45,768 nt of DNA from assembly GCA_903928015.1 (NCBI GenBank), contig CAIYPF010000115.1:1-45768 (forward strand), in the 5' to 3' direction. Shown here in pieces: positions 10,450 through 18,719 of the stretch; positions within the stretch are counted from its first letter, which is position 1; each line of letters opens with the position of its first letter. The notes beneath the pieces were generated by a model. The model was not told where the DNA came from. It was given only the letters and a program-made list of their open reading frames with translations, and did not search any database. Source of the DNA: an uncultured Gammaproteobacteria bacterium. Its GTDB lineage: Bacteria > Pseudomonadota > Gammaproteobacteria > Pseudomonadales > UBA5518. The position numbers and the translations under genes were made by a program.

Positions 10450-11507
10450 CGCAGCAGGAAACCTCCGCCCAGCGTGTCTTCGGGGTCGAGCCAGAATTCG
10501 CTGCGGCCCGTGAGCGCGGCGCGTCCTGATACCTCGGGCACGATGGCCTCGTGAGGGCCGAATCGCATGCGTTCCACCGCGCGGACTCCGAAGACGCTGC
10601 CCACCAGGCTTTCGATGCGGATCTCCTCGCCGATTGCCAGTTCGCCGCGGGCCACATGGATTGCGGCACGTCCCGACACACCCGTGCCCGTGGGGCTGCG
10701 GTCCACCTCACCGTCGGCGAAGACGCAGCAGTTGCGGCTGTGGTTCGAGGGATCCTGTGGTGGCGCCACGAAGATGGTGCCGTAGAGGAAGGAGAGATCG
10801 GCTTCGGCCGGATGTTCCACCGGGAACTGTGTCATCACGGCATGCTTTATCGCGCTCCCCAGTTCGATGATGCGGCGGTACTCCTCCGCCACCAGCTGCA
10901 GCCCGAGCGTGGTGGCATCGACATAGGCATAGAAGGCGCCGCCGAAGGCGAGGTCGAAGCGCAACGTGCCCACGCCGGGCACGTCGGCGGTCGCATCGCG
11001 CAGTGCGAGGAAGGAAGGCACGTTGCGGAAGCACACCCGCGTGACGCGGCTGCCGGTGCACTGCGCCACCGCAACGATGCGCCCTGCGGGTGCGTCGATG
11101 CGGATCTCCTGGCCGGCGAGTTCCGCGGGCAACACGCCGGTTTCGAACAGGGCCGTGACCACGGCGATGATCCCGTGCCCGCACATCGAGCTATAGCCCT
11201 CGTTGTGCAGGAACAGCACGCCGAAGTGGGCATCGGGGGTGTCGGGCGGCAGCACGATGCAACCGTACATATCGGCGTGTCCGCGCGGCTCCCACATCAG
11301 CGCGCGGCGGTAGTTGTCCAGGCGCTCGAGCGCGTCGCGCCGGCGCGAGAGCACCGAGCTCCCGACGGGCGTGGGCATGCCGGCGAGCAGGATCCGCAGG
11401 GGCTCGCCGCCGGTGTGCGCATCGAGCACGGTGATGCGTTCGATACCCGCGGGCGGTTGCCAGCCGATCGCAGCTGTGAGTGCGGCGGGGAAGCGGATGT
11501 CTTTCAT
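10446..11507 (-). CDS. proline racemase family; probable trans-3-hydroxy-L-proline dehydratase
   Basis: A 353-residue protein starting at the ATG at 11507 behind a GGAGAGGA ribosome site; an in-frame upstream extension lacks one. Family motifs include the N-terminal DAHTGGEPLRI, MCGHGIIA and DRSPTGTGVSGRAA. Proline racemase and 4-hydroxyproline 2-epimerase use two cysteines. Here the first is C109, but the second position is T273. The Cys/Thr pair is the known mark of trans-3-hydroxy-L-proline dehydratase, which gives pyrroline-2-carboxylate. The next gene, coupled by an ATGA overlap, is a matching reductase, which supports this reading. It is the first gene of a leftward operon. It should not be called a proline racemase. 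Confidence 0.88.
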   Translation of the reverse strand: MKDIRFPAALTAAIGWQPPAGIERITVLDAHTGGEPLRILLAGMPTPVGSSVLSRRRDALERLDNYRRALMWEPRGHADMYGCIVLPPDTPDAHFGVLFLHNEGYSSMCGHGIIAVVTALFETGVLPAELAGQEIRIDAPAGRIVAVAQCTGSRVTRVCFRNVPSFLALRDATADVPGVGTLRFDLAFGGAFYAYVDATTLGLQLVAEEYRRIIELGSAIKHAVMTQFPVEHPAEADLSFLYGTIFVAPPQDPSNHSRNCCVFADGEVDRSPTGTGVSGRAAIHVARGELAIGEEIRIESLVGSVFGVRAVERMRFGPHEAIVPEVSGRAALTGRSEFWLDPEDTLGGGFLLR

Positions 11508-11676
11508 TGTGGGTCCTCTCCGCACCACTGCGTGGCAGGGCTGCGGGTACGCGGGTGCTCGAGTGGCTGCAGATCGGCGTGGACGATAATCCGCCGCCGC
11601 GCGGCACGGAAGGGCCGGCCTGCGTTGACGCGAATCAATCCCTTGCAACTTGAATCTGCCGGTCATGCACGGAAGG

Positions 11677-11705
11677 CTGTCATCCGCGTGCTGCGCGCCT
11701 AGAAT
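11677..11705 (+). promoter_or_regulatory. possible sigma-70-type promoter for the LLM oxidoreductase
   Basis: CTGTCA (11677-11682) and TAGAAT (11700-11705) are 17 bases apart, about 40 bases before the ATG at 11746. The -10 is good and the -35 poor. It lies in the 238-bp divergent gap with the dehydratase gene. Confidence 0.35.
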
Positions 11706-11745
11706 ACGCGCCTATCCCGCAGTTCCACACGAGGACCCCGCGCCG

Positions 11746-12852
11746 ATGACCGCATCGCCCAACCGCATGTTCCGCCCCAACCATTTCAAGCTCGGCACCT
11801 TCTCGACCAACTGCTCCGGCGGCATGACGGTCACGAAGATTCCGGAGAGATGGGATGCCACCTGGGACAGCAACCTGGCGGTGGCGCGGCTGCTTGATGA
11901 CGCGGGCATCGACTTCATGCTGCCGATTGCGCGCTGGATCGGTTACGGGGGTGAAACCAACTTCCACGGCTATGTGCTGGAGACCATGACCTGGGCCTCC
12001 GCGCTGCTGGCCTCGACCAGCCGCATCAGCGTCTTCGCCACCATGCACACCGTGGTCAACCACCCTGTGGTCATCGCCAAGCAGATTGCGACCATCGACC
12101 AGATCGGCAAGGGCCGTGCGGGCCTGAACATCGTTGCCGGCTGGAACAAGCCCGAGTACGAGGCACTCGGACAGGTACTCCCGGATGACCACGAAACCCG
12201 CTACGCCTACGCGCAGGAATGGTTCGACGTGGTCCGCAAGCTCTGGACGGAGCAGGGACGCTTCGACTGGGAAGGCCATTTCTGGAAGCTGAAGGACGTA
12301 CACAGCGATCCGAAGCCCTTCGCCGGACAGCCGCCGATCATCAACGCGGCGGGCTCGGGCCTGGGGCGCGAGTTCGCCACGCGCAACGCCAACTTCCTGT
12401 TCACGCCCGCCATCGATCTCGCGCGTACTACCGAGGAAGTGCAGGAACTCAAGCAGCAGGCACGCGCCAGTGGCCGCGAGGTGGACGTGCTGACCTTCTC
12501 GCACGTGGTTTGCCGCCCCACCGAGAAGGAGGCGCGCGATTACTGCGATTATTTCTTCGGCCAGAACACCGACTGGGCCGCCACCGACAACCTTGTACGG
12601 CTGCAGTTCGCGCATGCCCACAGCTTCCCTCACGATCTGCTCGCGCTGATCCGGGATCGCATGGCGATGGGTCACGGCGGCTTCCCGCTGATCGGCACGC
12701 CCGAGCAGGTTGCCGATGGCATCTGCCAGTTGCATGAGGCGGGGCTCGGCGGAACCACGCTCTCCTTCGTTGATTACACCAAGGAGTTCCCGTACTTCCG
12801 CGATAACGTCCTGCCGATCCTCGAGGCGCGGGGATTGCGGCAGCCGGGCTGA
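11746..12852 (+). CDS. LLM-class flavin-dependent monooxygenase, RutA-like
   Basis: A 368-residue TIM-barrel luciferase-like protein starting at the ATG at 11746 (GAGGA about 9 bases upstream). FKLGTFSTNCSGGMT, IARWIGYGGETNFHG, ATIDQIGKGRAGLNIVAGWNKPEYEALG and INAAGSGLGREFATRNANF follow the pattern of the RutA/SsuD branch of FMNH2-dependent monooxygenases, which use reduced flavin made by a partner reductase. RutA opens the uracil ring; related enzymes act on alkanesulfonates or heterocycles. The full family length is present. The gene stands alone, convergent with the GMC oxidoreductase 55 bp away. No flavin reductase adjoins it. The substrate is unknown; a nitrogen heterocycle would suit the neighbouring amidase-rich catabolic locus, but that is a guess. 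Confidence 0.9.
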   Translation: MTASPNRMFRPNHFKLGTFSTNCSGGMTVTKIPERWDATWDSNLAVARLLDDAGIDFMLPIARWIGYGGETNFHGYVLETMTWASALLASTSRISVFATMHTVVNHPVVIAKQIATIDQIGKGRAGLNIVAGWNKPEYEALGQVLPDDHETRYAYAQEWFDVVRKLWTEQGRFDWEGHFWKLKDVHSDPKPFAGQPPIINAAGSGLGREFATRNANFLFTPAIDLARTTEEVQELKQQARASGREVDVLTFSHVVCRPTEKEARDYCDYFFGQNTDWAATDNLVRLQFAHAHSFPHDLLALIRDRMAMGHGGFPLIGTPEQVADGICQLHEAGLGGTTLSFVDYTKEFPYFRDNVLPILEARGLRQPG

Positions 12853-12860
12853 GGAACGTC

Positions 12861-12876
12861 TGTCGCAGTGGCGACA
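12861..12876. terminator. weak hairpin between convergent genes
   Basis: TGTCGC and GCGACA pair perfectly around AGTG, between the convergent stops at 12852 and 12908. There is no T-tract on either side, so intrinsic termination is doubtful. Confidence 0.25.
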
Positions 12877-12907
12877 TCTCCCGGCTGGAGCGTGCCGTGC
12901 CCCCGGT

Positions 12908-14470
12908 TCAGCCGGCGATCTGGCTCCAGTTGTCGATCAGGTGAGCGGCGCTGCGCGCCGCCAGCGCGTGCACGGTGAAGGTGGGGTTCACTGCACCACT
13001 GGTGGGGAAGAGGCTGGAGCCGGCCACGAAGAGGTTGCCGACCCCGTGCACGGTACCGAAGGCGTCGGTCACCGAGGCGGCCGGGTCCTTGCCCATGATG
13101 GTTCCACCCATGTTGTGCATGGGCCCGATATTCCCCGCCCAGGCTTCTTTCGCGCCGCCGGCTTTGAGCACGGCGATGCCTTCGTCCCGGGCATGGTTCC
13201 AGAGCGCGACAGATGCCTCCGAACTGCTGTGGTTTACCGTGGCGAGCAGCAGGCCGCGCGCATCCGTCTTGCCGTCCAGCGTCACGCGGTTGTCTGCCAG
13301 CGGTGCGTCTTCCACCACGCCGGTCATCATCGCGAAGCCCCGCGCCGCGCGCTTCATGAAGTCATCCAGCGCAGGGCCGTAGAGATCCACGCGGCTCATC
13401 GCGATGCCCAGCAGGTCGTTGGGTTTCATCGCCTGCGCGATCAGCCACTGATAACTGCCGAAGGGCCCGCCGTCGCGCACTTTGGCATAGCCGTCCTGGT
13501 TGAGCAGTTGCCCGCCGGTGGCGCCCATGTGCGGCTGCGTGTCTTCGTCCCACAGGCCGAAAACGGGGCAGGCGAGGTGGATCATGACGTAACGGCCGAG
13601 TTGGTCCGATGCGTTCCCGATGCCGCCCGGCGAGCGCCCGCGCGAAGCAAGCAGCAGGCGCGAATTCTGGATGGTGGAGGCCGCGACAATCACGATCGCT
13701 GCCTCGGTGGTCTGGCGCGCGCCGGATTCATCGAGCCAGGCGACGCCGGTGGCGCGCGTGCCGGAAGCGTCCTGGAGGATCTCGACCACTTCCGCGCGAT
13801 TTTTCAGCACGGCGCCCGCCGCAAGGGCGCGGGGGAGGTAGGTGACCAAGGGGTTCGCCAGCGCACCGATCGGGCAGCCGGCATCGCACCAGCCGTCCCA
13901 GATGCAGGCCTTGCGCTCTCCCTCGGACGCGGTGCGGATGGCCAGAGGAATGGGTGAGGTCTTACGCCCCATCGCGGTAAAGCCGCGGCGGATGACATCT
14001 CCGTGCGGAAACACCGGCACCGGCGCCTGGGTATAGGGCGCACCTGCAGGGCGCCACACTTCCTGCGTGTGGTCGCCCGAGACGCCCACCTCCTGCTGGA
14101 TCGTGTCGTACCAGGGCTGCAGATCGGCGTATCCGATGGGCCAGTCGTGGTGGCGCTGGTGGCTGCTCGCCTCGTTGAAGTCTTCCGGGTGCAGACGTGG
14201 CCAGACGGCGTAGTGATGCACTGCCGCGCCGCCCGTTCCCCAGCCGGTGTTGTAGTTGTGGCCGACGGGTTGGGCGCCTGTCTCGATCACGGCTGATCCA
14301 CCCCACTTGAGCCGGCGTCCCCAGAGGCCGTTGCTCACGAGGTCCTGCGTGCCGCGTGCGGGCCCGGCTTCCAGTATCAGCACGCGTTTGCCCGCCTCGG
14401 CGAGCTTTGCCGCCATCAGGCTCCCCGCAGCGCCCGAGCCCACGATCACCGCATCGAAACGATCTGTCAT
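12908..14470 (-). CDS. GMC oxidoreductase, FAD-dependent
   Basis: A 520-residue FAD enzyme of the glucose-methanol-choline family. The dinucleotide motif VIVGSGAAGSLMA lies at residues 9-21, followed by VLILEAGP. The GGSAVIETGAQ and NYNTGWGTGG region binds FAD. A Cys-rich ACIWDGWCDAGCPIGALANP segment (about 190-210) is typical of gluconate-2-dehydrogenase-like members. The C-terminal GPMHNMGGTIMG and VNPTFTVHALAARSA hold the usual His and Asn active-site positions. It would oxidise an alcohol or sugar and pass electrons on. Its start overlaps by four bases the stop of a small Tat-type lipoprotein of the subunit-3 kind, so they probably form one periplasmic complex, with the larger subunit possibly exported with the smaller. 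No cytochrome subunit follows. The substrate is unknown. Confidence 0.92.
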   Translation of the reverse strand: MTDRFDAVIVGSGAAGSLMAAKLAEAGKRVLILEAGPARGTQDLVSNGLWGRRLKWGGSAVIETGAQPVGHNYNTGWGTGGAAVHHYAVWPRLHPEDFNEASSHQRHHDWPIGYADLQPWYDTIQQEVGVSGDHTQEVWRPAGAPYTQAPVPVFPHGDVIRRGFTAMGRKTSPIPLAIRTASEGERKACIWDGWCDAGCPIGALANPLVTYLPRALAAGAVLKNRAEVVEILQDASGTRATGVAWLDESGARQTTEAAIVIVAASTIQNSRLLLASRGRSPGGIGNASDQLGRYVMIHLACPVFGLWDEDTQPHMGATGGQLLNQDGYAKVRDGGPFGSYQWLIAQAMKPNDLLGIAMSRVDLYGPALDDFMKRAARGFAMMTGVVEDAPLADNRVTLDGKTDARGLLLATVNHSSSEASVALWNHARDEGIAVLKAGGAKEAWAGNIGPMHNMGGTIMGKDPAASVTDAFGTVHGVGNLFVAGSSLFPTSGAVNPTFTVHALAARSAAHLIDNWSQIAG

Positions 14471-15033
14471 GACCAGTCTCCCGCGGGTTCGATGTGTGCC
14501 ATATAGGGGACGCCGAGGCGCTCGAATCCGCCGCGTGTGCCATAGGCCACGTCAACAGCATCAGCCCTCAGCACGAAGTAGAAAAACGGCGCCGGTGCCG
14601 CCGCCCATGCGGTGGGCTTGCCTGCGGCGATGTCGCCCACGAGTGCGGCGACGGATGCTGCATCCAGCGCCTCGATCGCCTTGCCGAAGGTCTGCTTCGA
14701 CCAGACCTGTGCTGCTGCCAGTGCGGGCAGGTAGAAATCGGCGTAGGGCGCAGGAACGCCAAGGTATCTCAGCATCAGCATCGCCTGCTCGGGCGGCGCT
14801 GACAGTTGTGTTTCGAGGTAGTCGGCAAAGCCTGCGGCGCCAGCGCCTGGCGCGAGGGCATCCGCGAGTGCCTGGAAAGCGGCTCTGGCCGAGGCATCAA
14901 GCACCGTCTCCGGTGCCTGCGCAGGTGGCGCGGTAGCGGTGATGGAGGCCGCAGGTTCCTTGCCGCATCCGGCAAGTCCCGTGGCAATGCCGAGTCCGGC
15001 GGCGCCAAGGAGGATGAAGTCACGTCTGTCCAC
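14467..15033 (-). CDS. gluconate 2-dehydrogenase subunit 3-like Tat lipoprotein
   Basis: A 188-residue small subunit. The N-terminus, MDRRDFILLGAAGLGIATG, has twin arginines, a hydrophobic core and then LAGC (Cys at about 23), so it should be Tat-exported and probably lipid-anchored. The rest is helical (FQALADALAPGAGAAGFADYLE; ALDAASVAALVGDI), as in subunit 3 of membrane gluconate dehydrogenases, which carries the flavoprotein across the membrane. The start is GTG at 15033 behind GGGGGAA. The stop overlaps the GMC start by ATGA. A strong hairpin lies just upstream at 15059-15092, so expression may need read-through from the TonB gene or a promoter in that short gap. Confidence 0.8.
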   Translation of the reverse strand: MDRRDFILLGAAGLGIATGLAGCGKEPAASITATAPPAQAPETVLDASARAAFQALADALAPGAGAAGFADYLETQLSAPPEQAMLMLRYLGVPAPYADFYLPALAAAQVWSKQTFGKAIEALDAASVAALVGDIAAGKPTAWAAAPAPFFYFVLRADAVDVAYGTRGGFERLGVPYMAHIEPAGDWS

Positions 15034-15049
15034 GTTTTGGTTCCCCCGG

Positions 15050-15092
15050 AAATGAAATCGCCGGCGTGACCCCGCGAAGGATCACGCCGGCG
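15050..15092 (-). terminator. intrinsic terminator after the TonB receptor gene
   Basis: CGCCGGCGTGA (15059-15069) pairs perfectly with TCACGCCGGCG (15082-15092) around a 12-base loop. Read leftward, the stem is followed by ATTTCATTT. It begins 11 bases after the receptor stop at 15103 and ends before the GTG of the next leftward gene, so it would separate or attenuate the GMC pair. Confidence 0.75.
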
Positions 15093-15102
15093 TTGGAGGC
15101 TA

Positions 15103-17571
15103 TCAGAAGCTGTAACGCACGCCCACGGAGTAGAGACGCGGGTTGCGGTACGAGACCTCGTTGCAACCGCAGAGGTTGGCGAGGTCGTAGCCCTGCAGGC
15201 CCGCGCGCTCGTCGCTCAGGTTGCGGCCGGCCAGCGTGACCTGCCAGTCCTCTTCGGGGCTGACCCATGCAACGCTTGCGTTGTACATCACGTAAGCGTC
15301 GAACTTGTCTGCCGCGAAGTTCCGCAGGTTGTAGAAGAACTCGTCGGAGTAGGAGAAATCACCCTGTACCGACATCGTTCCGCCCAGTGCCTGCCACTCG
15401 TAGCGCACGAGGCCGGAGGCCTGGTACTCGGGGGTGTAGGTGGGCTTCACGTCCAGCGTCACGTCCTGCGAGGTGAGCGAGAGCGGAACCTTCTGCACTT
15501 CGGCATCCGTCCAGGAACCGCCGATCATGATGTCCCAGCCCTCGGCGGGCGACATCTGCAGCGAGAGTTCCGCGCCGGTCGTCTCTGCGTCGCGGTTGAT
15601 CACCACGCCACCGACGCCGGTGAACAGGAAGGCCTGGTAGTCGCTGTAGTCGTAATAGAACGCAGCACCGTTCAGGCGGGCGAGGCCGTCCATCAGGGTG
15701 GCCTTGAAACCGCCCTCGAAGCTCACCAGGACTTCTTCGTCGTAGGGCAGGCCGGCGTTGCCGACCTTGGCGTAGTTGCCGATCAGCGGGGCGTTGAAGC
15801 TGCCTGCCTTCACGCCGCGGTTGATGCCCGCGTAGAGCAGCAGATCGTCGGTCATGTGGTAGTCGAGCTGGATCTTGCCCGCCCACAGGTCGTCAGAGGT
15901 GCTGTCGGAGTAGGCACCCAGAGGACCGCTGGGGACGATGTCGCCCTCCACGTTCACGACATACACACCCTGATGCACCTCGGTGGGGCTGGTGGATGCG
16001 TAGAAGCCGTTGGTCATGTCGTAGTCTTTGTCTTCCCGCATCACGCGCAGACCCGTGATCAGCGTCAGCTGGTCGGTGAGGTCGTATTCGAGCTGGCCGA
16101 AGGCGGAGTAGGACTCGGTCTTCAGTTTGGCGTCGACGCCGATGTCGGTGCCCACGCCCATGGGCAGGATCGCGCCCTCGAGGATGCTGCCGATGGGAAT
16201 CTTCAGGCCGTTGATCGAATCGATGTCGATGCTGAGGTAGTAGAGACCTGCCACCCAGCGCATGGAATCGGATTCGCCGTTCAGGCGGAACTCCTGCGTG
16301 AAGCTGTTTGCGTCCATGGCAGCGTAGTTGCCGAGCTGGTTGACCGGCGCCGCGTCCACGTCGATCGACATGAACTTCTCGTAGTCCTTGTAGTCGGTGA
16401 TCGAGGTGAAGCTCATGCCGTCGGAGATGTCCCAGCTGACCGTGCCTGCAAGGCCCCAGGTATCGAGGTAGAAGGCATCTTCAAAAGCGAGGTCGCTGGA
16501 GGTGCGCAGCCCGTCTCCGTCCGGATCTTTGTAGCCGAAGAAGTCGCCGCCGGCGCGCGGGCGCGGTCCGGCGTTGATCAGGAAGCCGAGGTCGGCCGGG
16601 TCCCGGCCGTTGTCCGTACCGTCAGCCGCGATGCTCTGGCGCGTTTCGTTCGGGCCGATGTTGATGACGTTGATCAGTTCGCCCTGACCGCCCGATCCGT
16701 TGTAGATCCCGATTACCGGGATCGACTGGTAGGGGCCGGTCGAGAGATCGCTGTTGGCGATGTTGCCGCGCAACTCGACCCGGACGTCTTCGCTCACGTC
16801 GAAGTCGAGGATGCCGCGGGCAGCCTTGGTGTCGTCGTCGGCCATGTCAGCGCCTGAGCCCGCACCGGGCGAGCCGCCGACCGCGCGGAAGGGGTACTCG
16901 TTCTCCAGGTAGGGATCCTGGTTGTGGTAGAGGATCGCCACGCGACCGGCCACGCCGTCGGTGATCGGGCCGCCCACGGCTGCCTGCACGGTCATGTCCT
17001 TGGCGTCGCTCGGGCTGTCGAACTGGCCGTAGTTCAGGTCGACGTAGCCTTCCATCTCCTCGGTGTTGGGCTTGTTCGAGATGTAGTGGATCAGGCCGCC
17101 CGTGGCATTACGGCCGAAGAGGGTGCCTTGGGGGCCTTTGAGGATTTCAACGCGCTCGACGTCGAAGAGCGCGAAAGTCTGGGCCTGCGAGGAGGAGATG
17201 TAGCCCTCGTCGAGGTAGACGGCGTTGGGTGCTTCCACCACGTCGTTGAAGTCGTTCTGGGTAACGCCGCGGATGGTGAACTGGGTGTTCTGGCCGGCGA
17301 GGCTGCCGCCGATGTGCACGCCGGGCGTGAATGCCGCGATGTCCACGCTCTGCTTGATGCCGAGCGCTTGCATCTGGGTGCCGGTGAAGGAGCTCACCGA
17401 TATGCCTACGTCCTGGAGGTTCTGCTCCCGCTTCTGGGCCGTAACAGTGATTTCTTCGAGCACGCTGTCGGCGAGCGCCGCGTTGCCGACGAGTACGCCC
17501 GCGGCCGCAATGGCCAAGGCGAGCGGTGCGCGACGCGAGATGGCTCGGCGCGCGGTGGTGGTCTTCTGCAT
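15103..17571 (-). CDS. TonB-dependent receptor of the catabolic locus
   Basis: An 822-residue outer-membrane receptor. The signal peptide (about 1-35) ends in GNAALA; a TonB-box-like EEITVTAQKR follows, then a plug (to about 170) with VGISVSSFTGTQMQALGI, FTIRGVTQND, VYLDEGYISSS and VEILKGPQGTLFGRNATGG. The barrel ends with RLYSVGVRYSF, whose terminal Phe is the usual outer-membrane signature. This IroN/FyuA-like subtype is common beside aromatic and steroid degradation genes. The ribosome site GGAGGAG is 7 bases before the ATG. It is transcribed away from the hydrolase-oxygenase operon, with both promoters touching one palindrome at 17700-17728, so it is likely induced together with ring degradation and may import the substrate. 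A strong terminator follows the stop. Confidence 0.94.
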   Translation of the reverse strand: MQKTTTARRAISRRAPLALAIAAAGVLVGNAALADSVLEEITVTAQKREQNLQDVGISVSSFTGTQMQALGIKQSVDIAAFTPGVHIGGSLAGQNTQFTIRGVTQNDFNDVVEAPNAVYLDEGYISSSQAQTFALFDVERVEILKGPQGTLFGRNATGGLIHYISNKPNTEEMEGYVDLNYGQFDSPSDAKDMTVQAAVGGPITDGVAGRVAILYHNQDPYLENEYPFRAVGGSPGAGSGADMADDDTKAARGILDFDVSEDVRVELRGNIANSDLSTGPYQSIPVIGIYNGSGGQGELINVINIGPNETRQSIAADGTDNGRDPADLGFLINAGPRPRAGGDFFGYKDPDGDGLRTSSDLAFEDAFYLDTWGLAGTVSWDISDGMSFTSITDYKDYEKFMSIDVDAAPVNQLGNYAAMDANSFTQEFRLNGESDSMRWVAGLYYLSIDIDSINGLKIPIGSILEGAILPMGVGTDIGVDAKLKTESYSAFGQLEYDLTDQLTLITGLRVMREDKDYDMTNGFYASTSPTEVHQGVYVVNVEGDIVPSGPLGAYSDSTSDDLWAGKIQLDYHMTDDLLLYAGINRGVKAGSFNAPLIGNYAKVGNAGLPYDEEVLVSFEGGFKATLMDGLARLNGAAFYYDYSDYQAFLFTGVGGVVINRDAETTGAELSLQMSPAEGWDIMIGGSWTDAEVQKVPLSLTSQDVTLDVKPTYTPEYQASGLVRYEWQALGGTMSVQGDFSYSDEFFYNLRNFAADKFDAYVMYNASVAWVSPEEDWQVTLAGRNLSDERAGLQGYDLANLCGCNEVSYRNPRLYSVGVRYSF

Positions 17572-17679
17572 GGTGTCGCTCCTCCGGTTCTAGTAGTAAA
17601 GGCTTTCAGACTCGGGAATCCTATCCCACGGGAAGCACGTCCTGCGACCCGAAATTTCCGGGCCCTCTTCCGCAAATCG

Positions 17680-17708
17680 AGAATAGCCAGCGTCCTCTCG
17701 AAGTTCAA
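17680..17708 (-). promoter_or_regulatory. predicted leftward promoter of the TonB receptor
   Basis: Read on the minus strand, TTGAAC (17708-17703) and TATTCT (17685-17680) are 17 bases apart. The -35 box is inside the left arm of the 29-bp palindrome, so a bound repressor would block polymerase. Confidence 0.5.
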
Positions 17709-17728
17709 TAGACTTTCTATTGAACTTC
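17700..17728. promoter_or_regulatory. 29-bp palindromic operator shared by divergent promoters
   Basis: The arms GAAGTTCAATAGA (17700-17712) and TCTATTGAACTTC (17716-17728) are perfect 13-base inverted repeats around CTT. An overlapping smaller palindrome, ATTGAA-C-TTCAAT, covers 17719-17731. The site is AT-rich in a GC-rich region and lies between the receptor start (17571) and the hydrolase start (17800). Each arm contains a TTGAAC -35 box, one for each direction. The size and symmetry suit a dimeric MarR- or TetR-type regulator; the MarR-type gene at 26147 is a candidate. Confidence 0.75.
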
Positions 17729-17749
17729 AATGAACCATCGGTGTAGGCT
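17720..17749 (+). promoter_or_regulatory. predicted rightward promoter of the hydrolase-oxygenase operon
   Basis: TTGAAC (17720-17725) and TAGGCT (17744-17749) are 18 bases apart, 50 bases before the ATG at 17800. The -35 box is inside the right arm of the palindrome and mirrors the leftward promoter. Confidence 0.45.
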
Positions 17750-17799
17750 TTTGCCGCTGCGATGCCCCCACCCCATTTTTTGCGAAGGAAAGTCCCCTG

Positions 17800-18684
17800 A
17801 TGCGATCCATCCACCTCGACCTCCTCGGCACCGAGACCCGCTTCATTGACACGGGCAAGTACTGCTCCCGGGTCATCTCCGGCCGCGGCCAGGGTGAGCA
17901 CCTGTTCCTGATGCACGGTGGCGGCGGTCATGCCGAAACCTACTCGCGCAACCTGGTCGCGCTGTCCAAGGCCTGCCAGCCGCACGCCTTCGACTACATA
18001 TGGCACGGTATGTCCTCCAAGCCGGTGTACTCGAACGCCGGCCCCACGGAAAAAGGGCACTGGCTCTCGCAGTTCACCGACCAGTTGCTGAACCTGATGG
18101 ATCACATGGGCATCGAGAAAGCGGCGGTCGAGGGGGAGTCCCTCGGCGGCTGGATCGCGCTCGACATGGCCATCAATCACCCGGACCGCACATCCAAGCT
18201 GATCCTGAACACGGCGTGGGGCATGCACCTCGATCCCTCCAAAGTGCATGAGGGCGCGAGCGACCTGAAAGCGCTGCGCGAGACCTCCGTGAACGCGCTG
18301 ATGAACCCCACCCGCGAACTGCTGCGCAAGCGGCTCGACTGGCTGATGCCGCTCGGCGGCGTTACCGATGAACTGGTGGAGCTGCGGCTCGCGCTCTGGC
18401 AGGACGAGGAAACCCGCAACGCCCTGCTCGAGTACTACGAGCGCCTCTTCGCCGACAACATCGGAGAGTTCTATTTCAACGAGGAGCAGATCCGCACGAT
18501 CCGCTGCCCGACGCTCGTGCTCTGGACCGACAAGAACCCGATCCATGGCACCGACGCCGCCGACCGTCTCGAGGAGATCATCCCGGGTTCGACCAAGCAC
18601 GTGATGAAGGGCTGTGCCCACTGGCCGCAGTGGGAGCGTCCCGAAGAGCACGACACCGTCGTCTGCGATTTCATGCGTTCCTGA
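17800..18684 (+). CDS. alpha/beta hydrolase, meta-cleavage-product hydrolase-like
   Basis: A 294-residue alpha/beta hydrolase. The oxyanion-hole segment LFLMHGGGGHAETY is followed by the nucleophile elbow GESLGG (S114), an acid in LWTDKNP (D244) and the catalytic His in KGCAHWPQWERPEEH (H274). The residues around the His, with W and the PEE(H) tail, are like those of BphD/HsaD-type hydrolases that split the C-C bond of ring-fission dienoates. It is the first gene of the rightward operon, 35 bp before the Rieske oxygenase. An extradiol dioxygenase two genes on supports a role on its product. A simple esterase or a deformylase-like role (as in N-heterocycle pathways) is also possible. Confidence 0.85.
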   Translation: MRSIHLDLLGTETRFIDTGKYCSRVISGRGQGEHLFLMHGGGGHAETYSRNLVALSKACQPHAFDYIWHGMSSKPVYSNAGPTEKGHWLSQFTDQLLNLMDHMGIEKAAVEGESLGGWIALDMAINHPDRTSKLILNTAWGMHLDPSKVHEGASDLKALRETSVNALMNPTRELLRKRLDWLMPLGGVTDELVELRLALWQDEETRNALLEYYERLFADNIGEFYFNEEQIRTIRCPTLVLWTDKNPIHGTDAADRLEEIIPGSTKHVMKGCAHWPQWERPEEHDTVVCDFMRS

Positions 18685-18719
18685 TACCGCAATCACCGAT
18701 AACACCGAGGACCGCCAGA

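Noticed and set aside
12861-12876. Bidirectional intrinsic terminator between the LLM and GMC genes.
   Set aside because: The stem is only 6 bp with no T-tract; kept as a low-confidence hairpin only.
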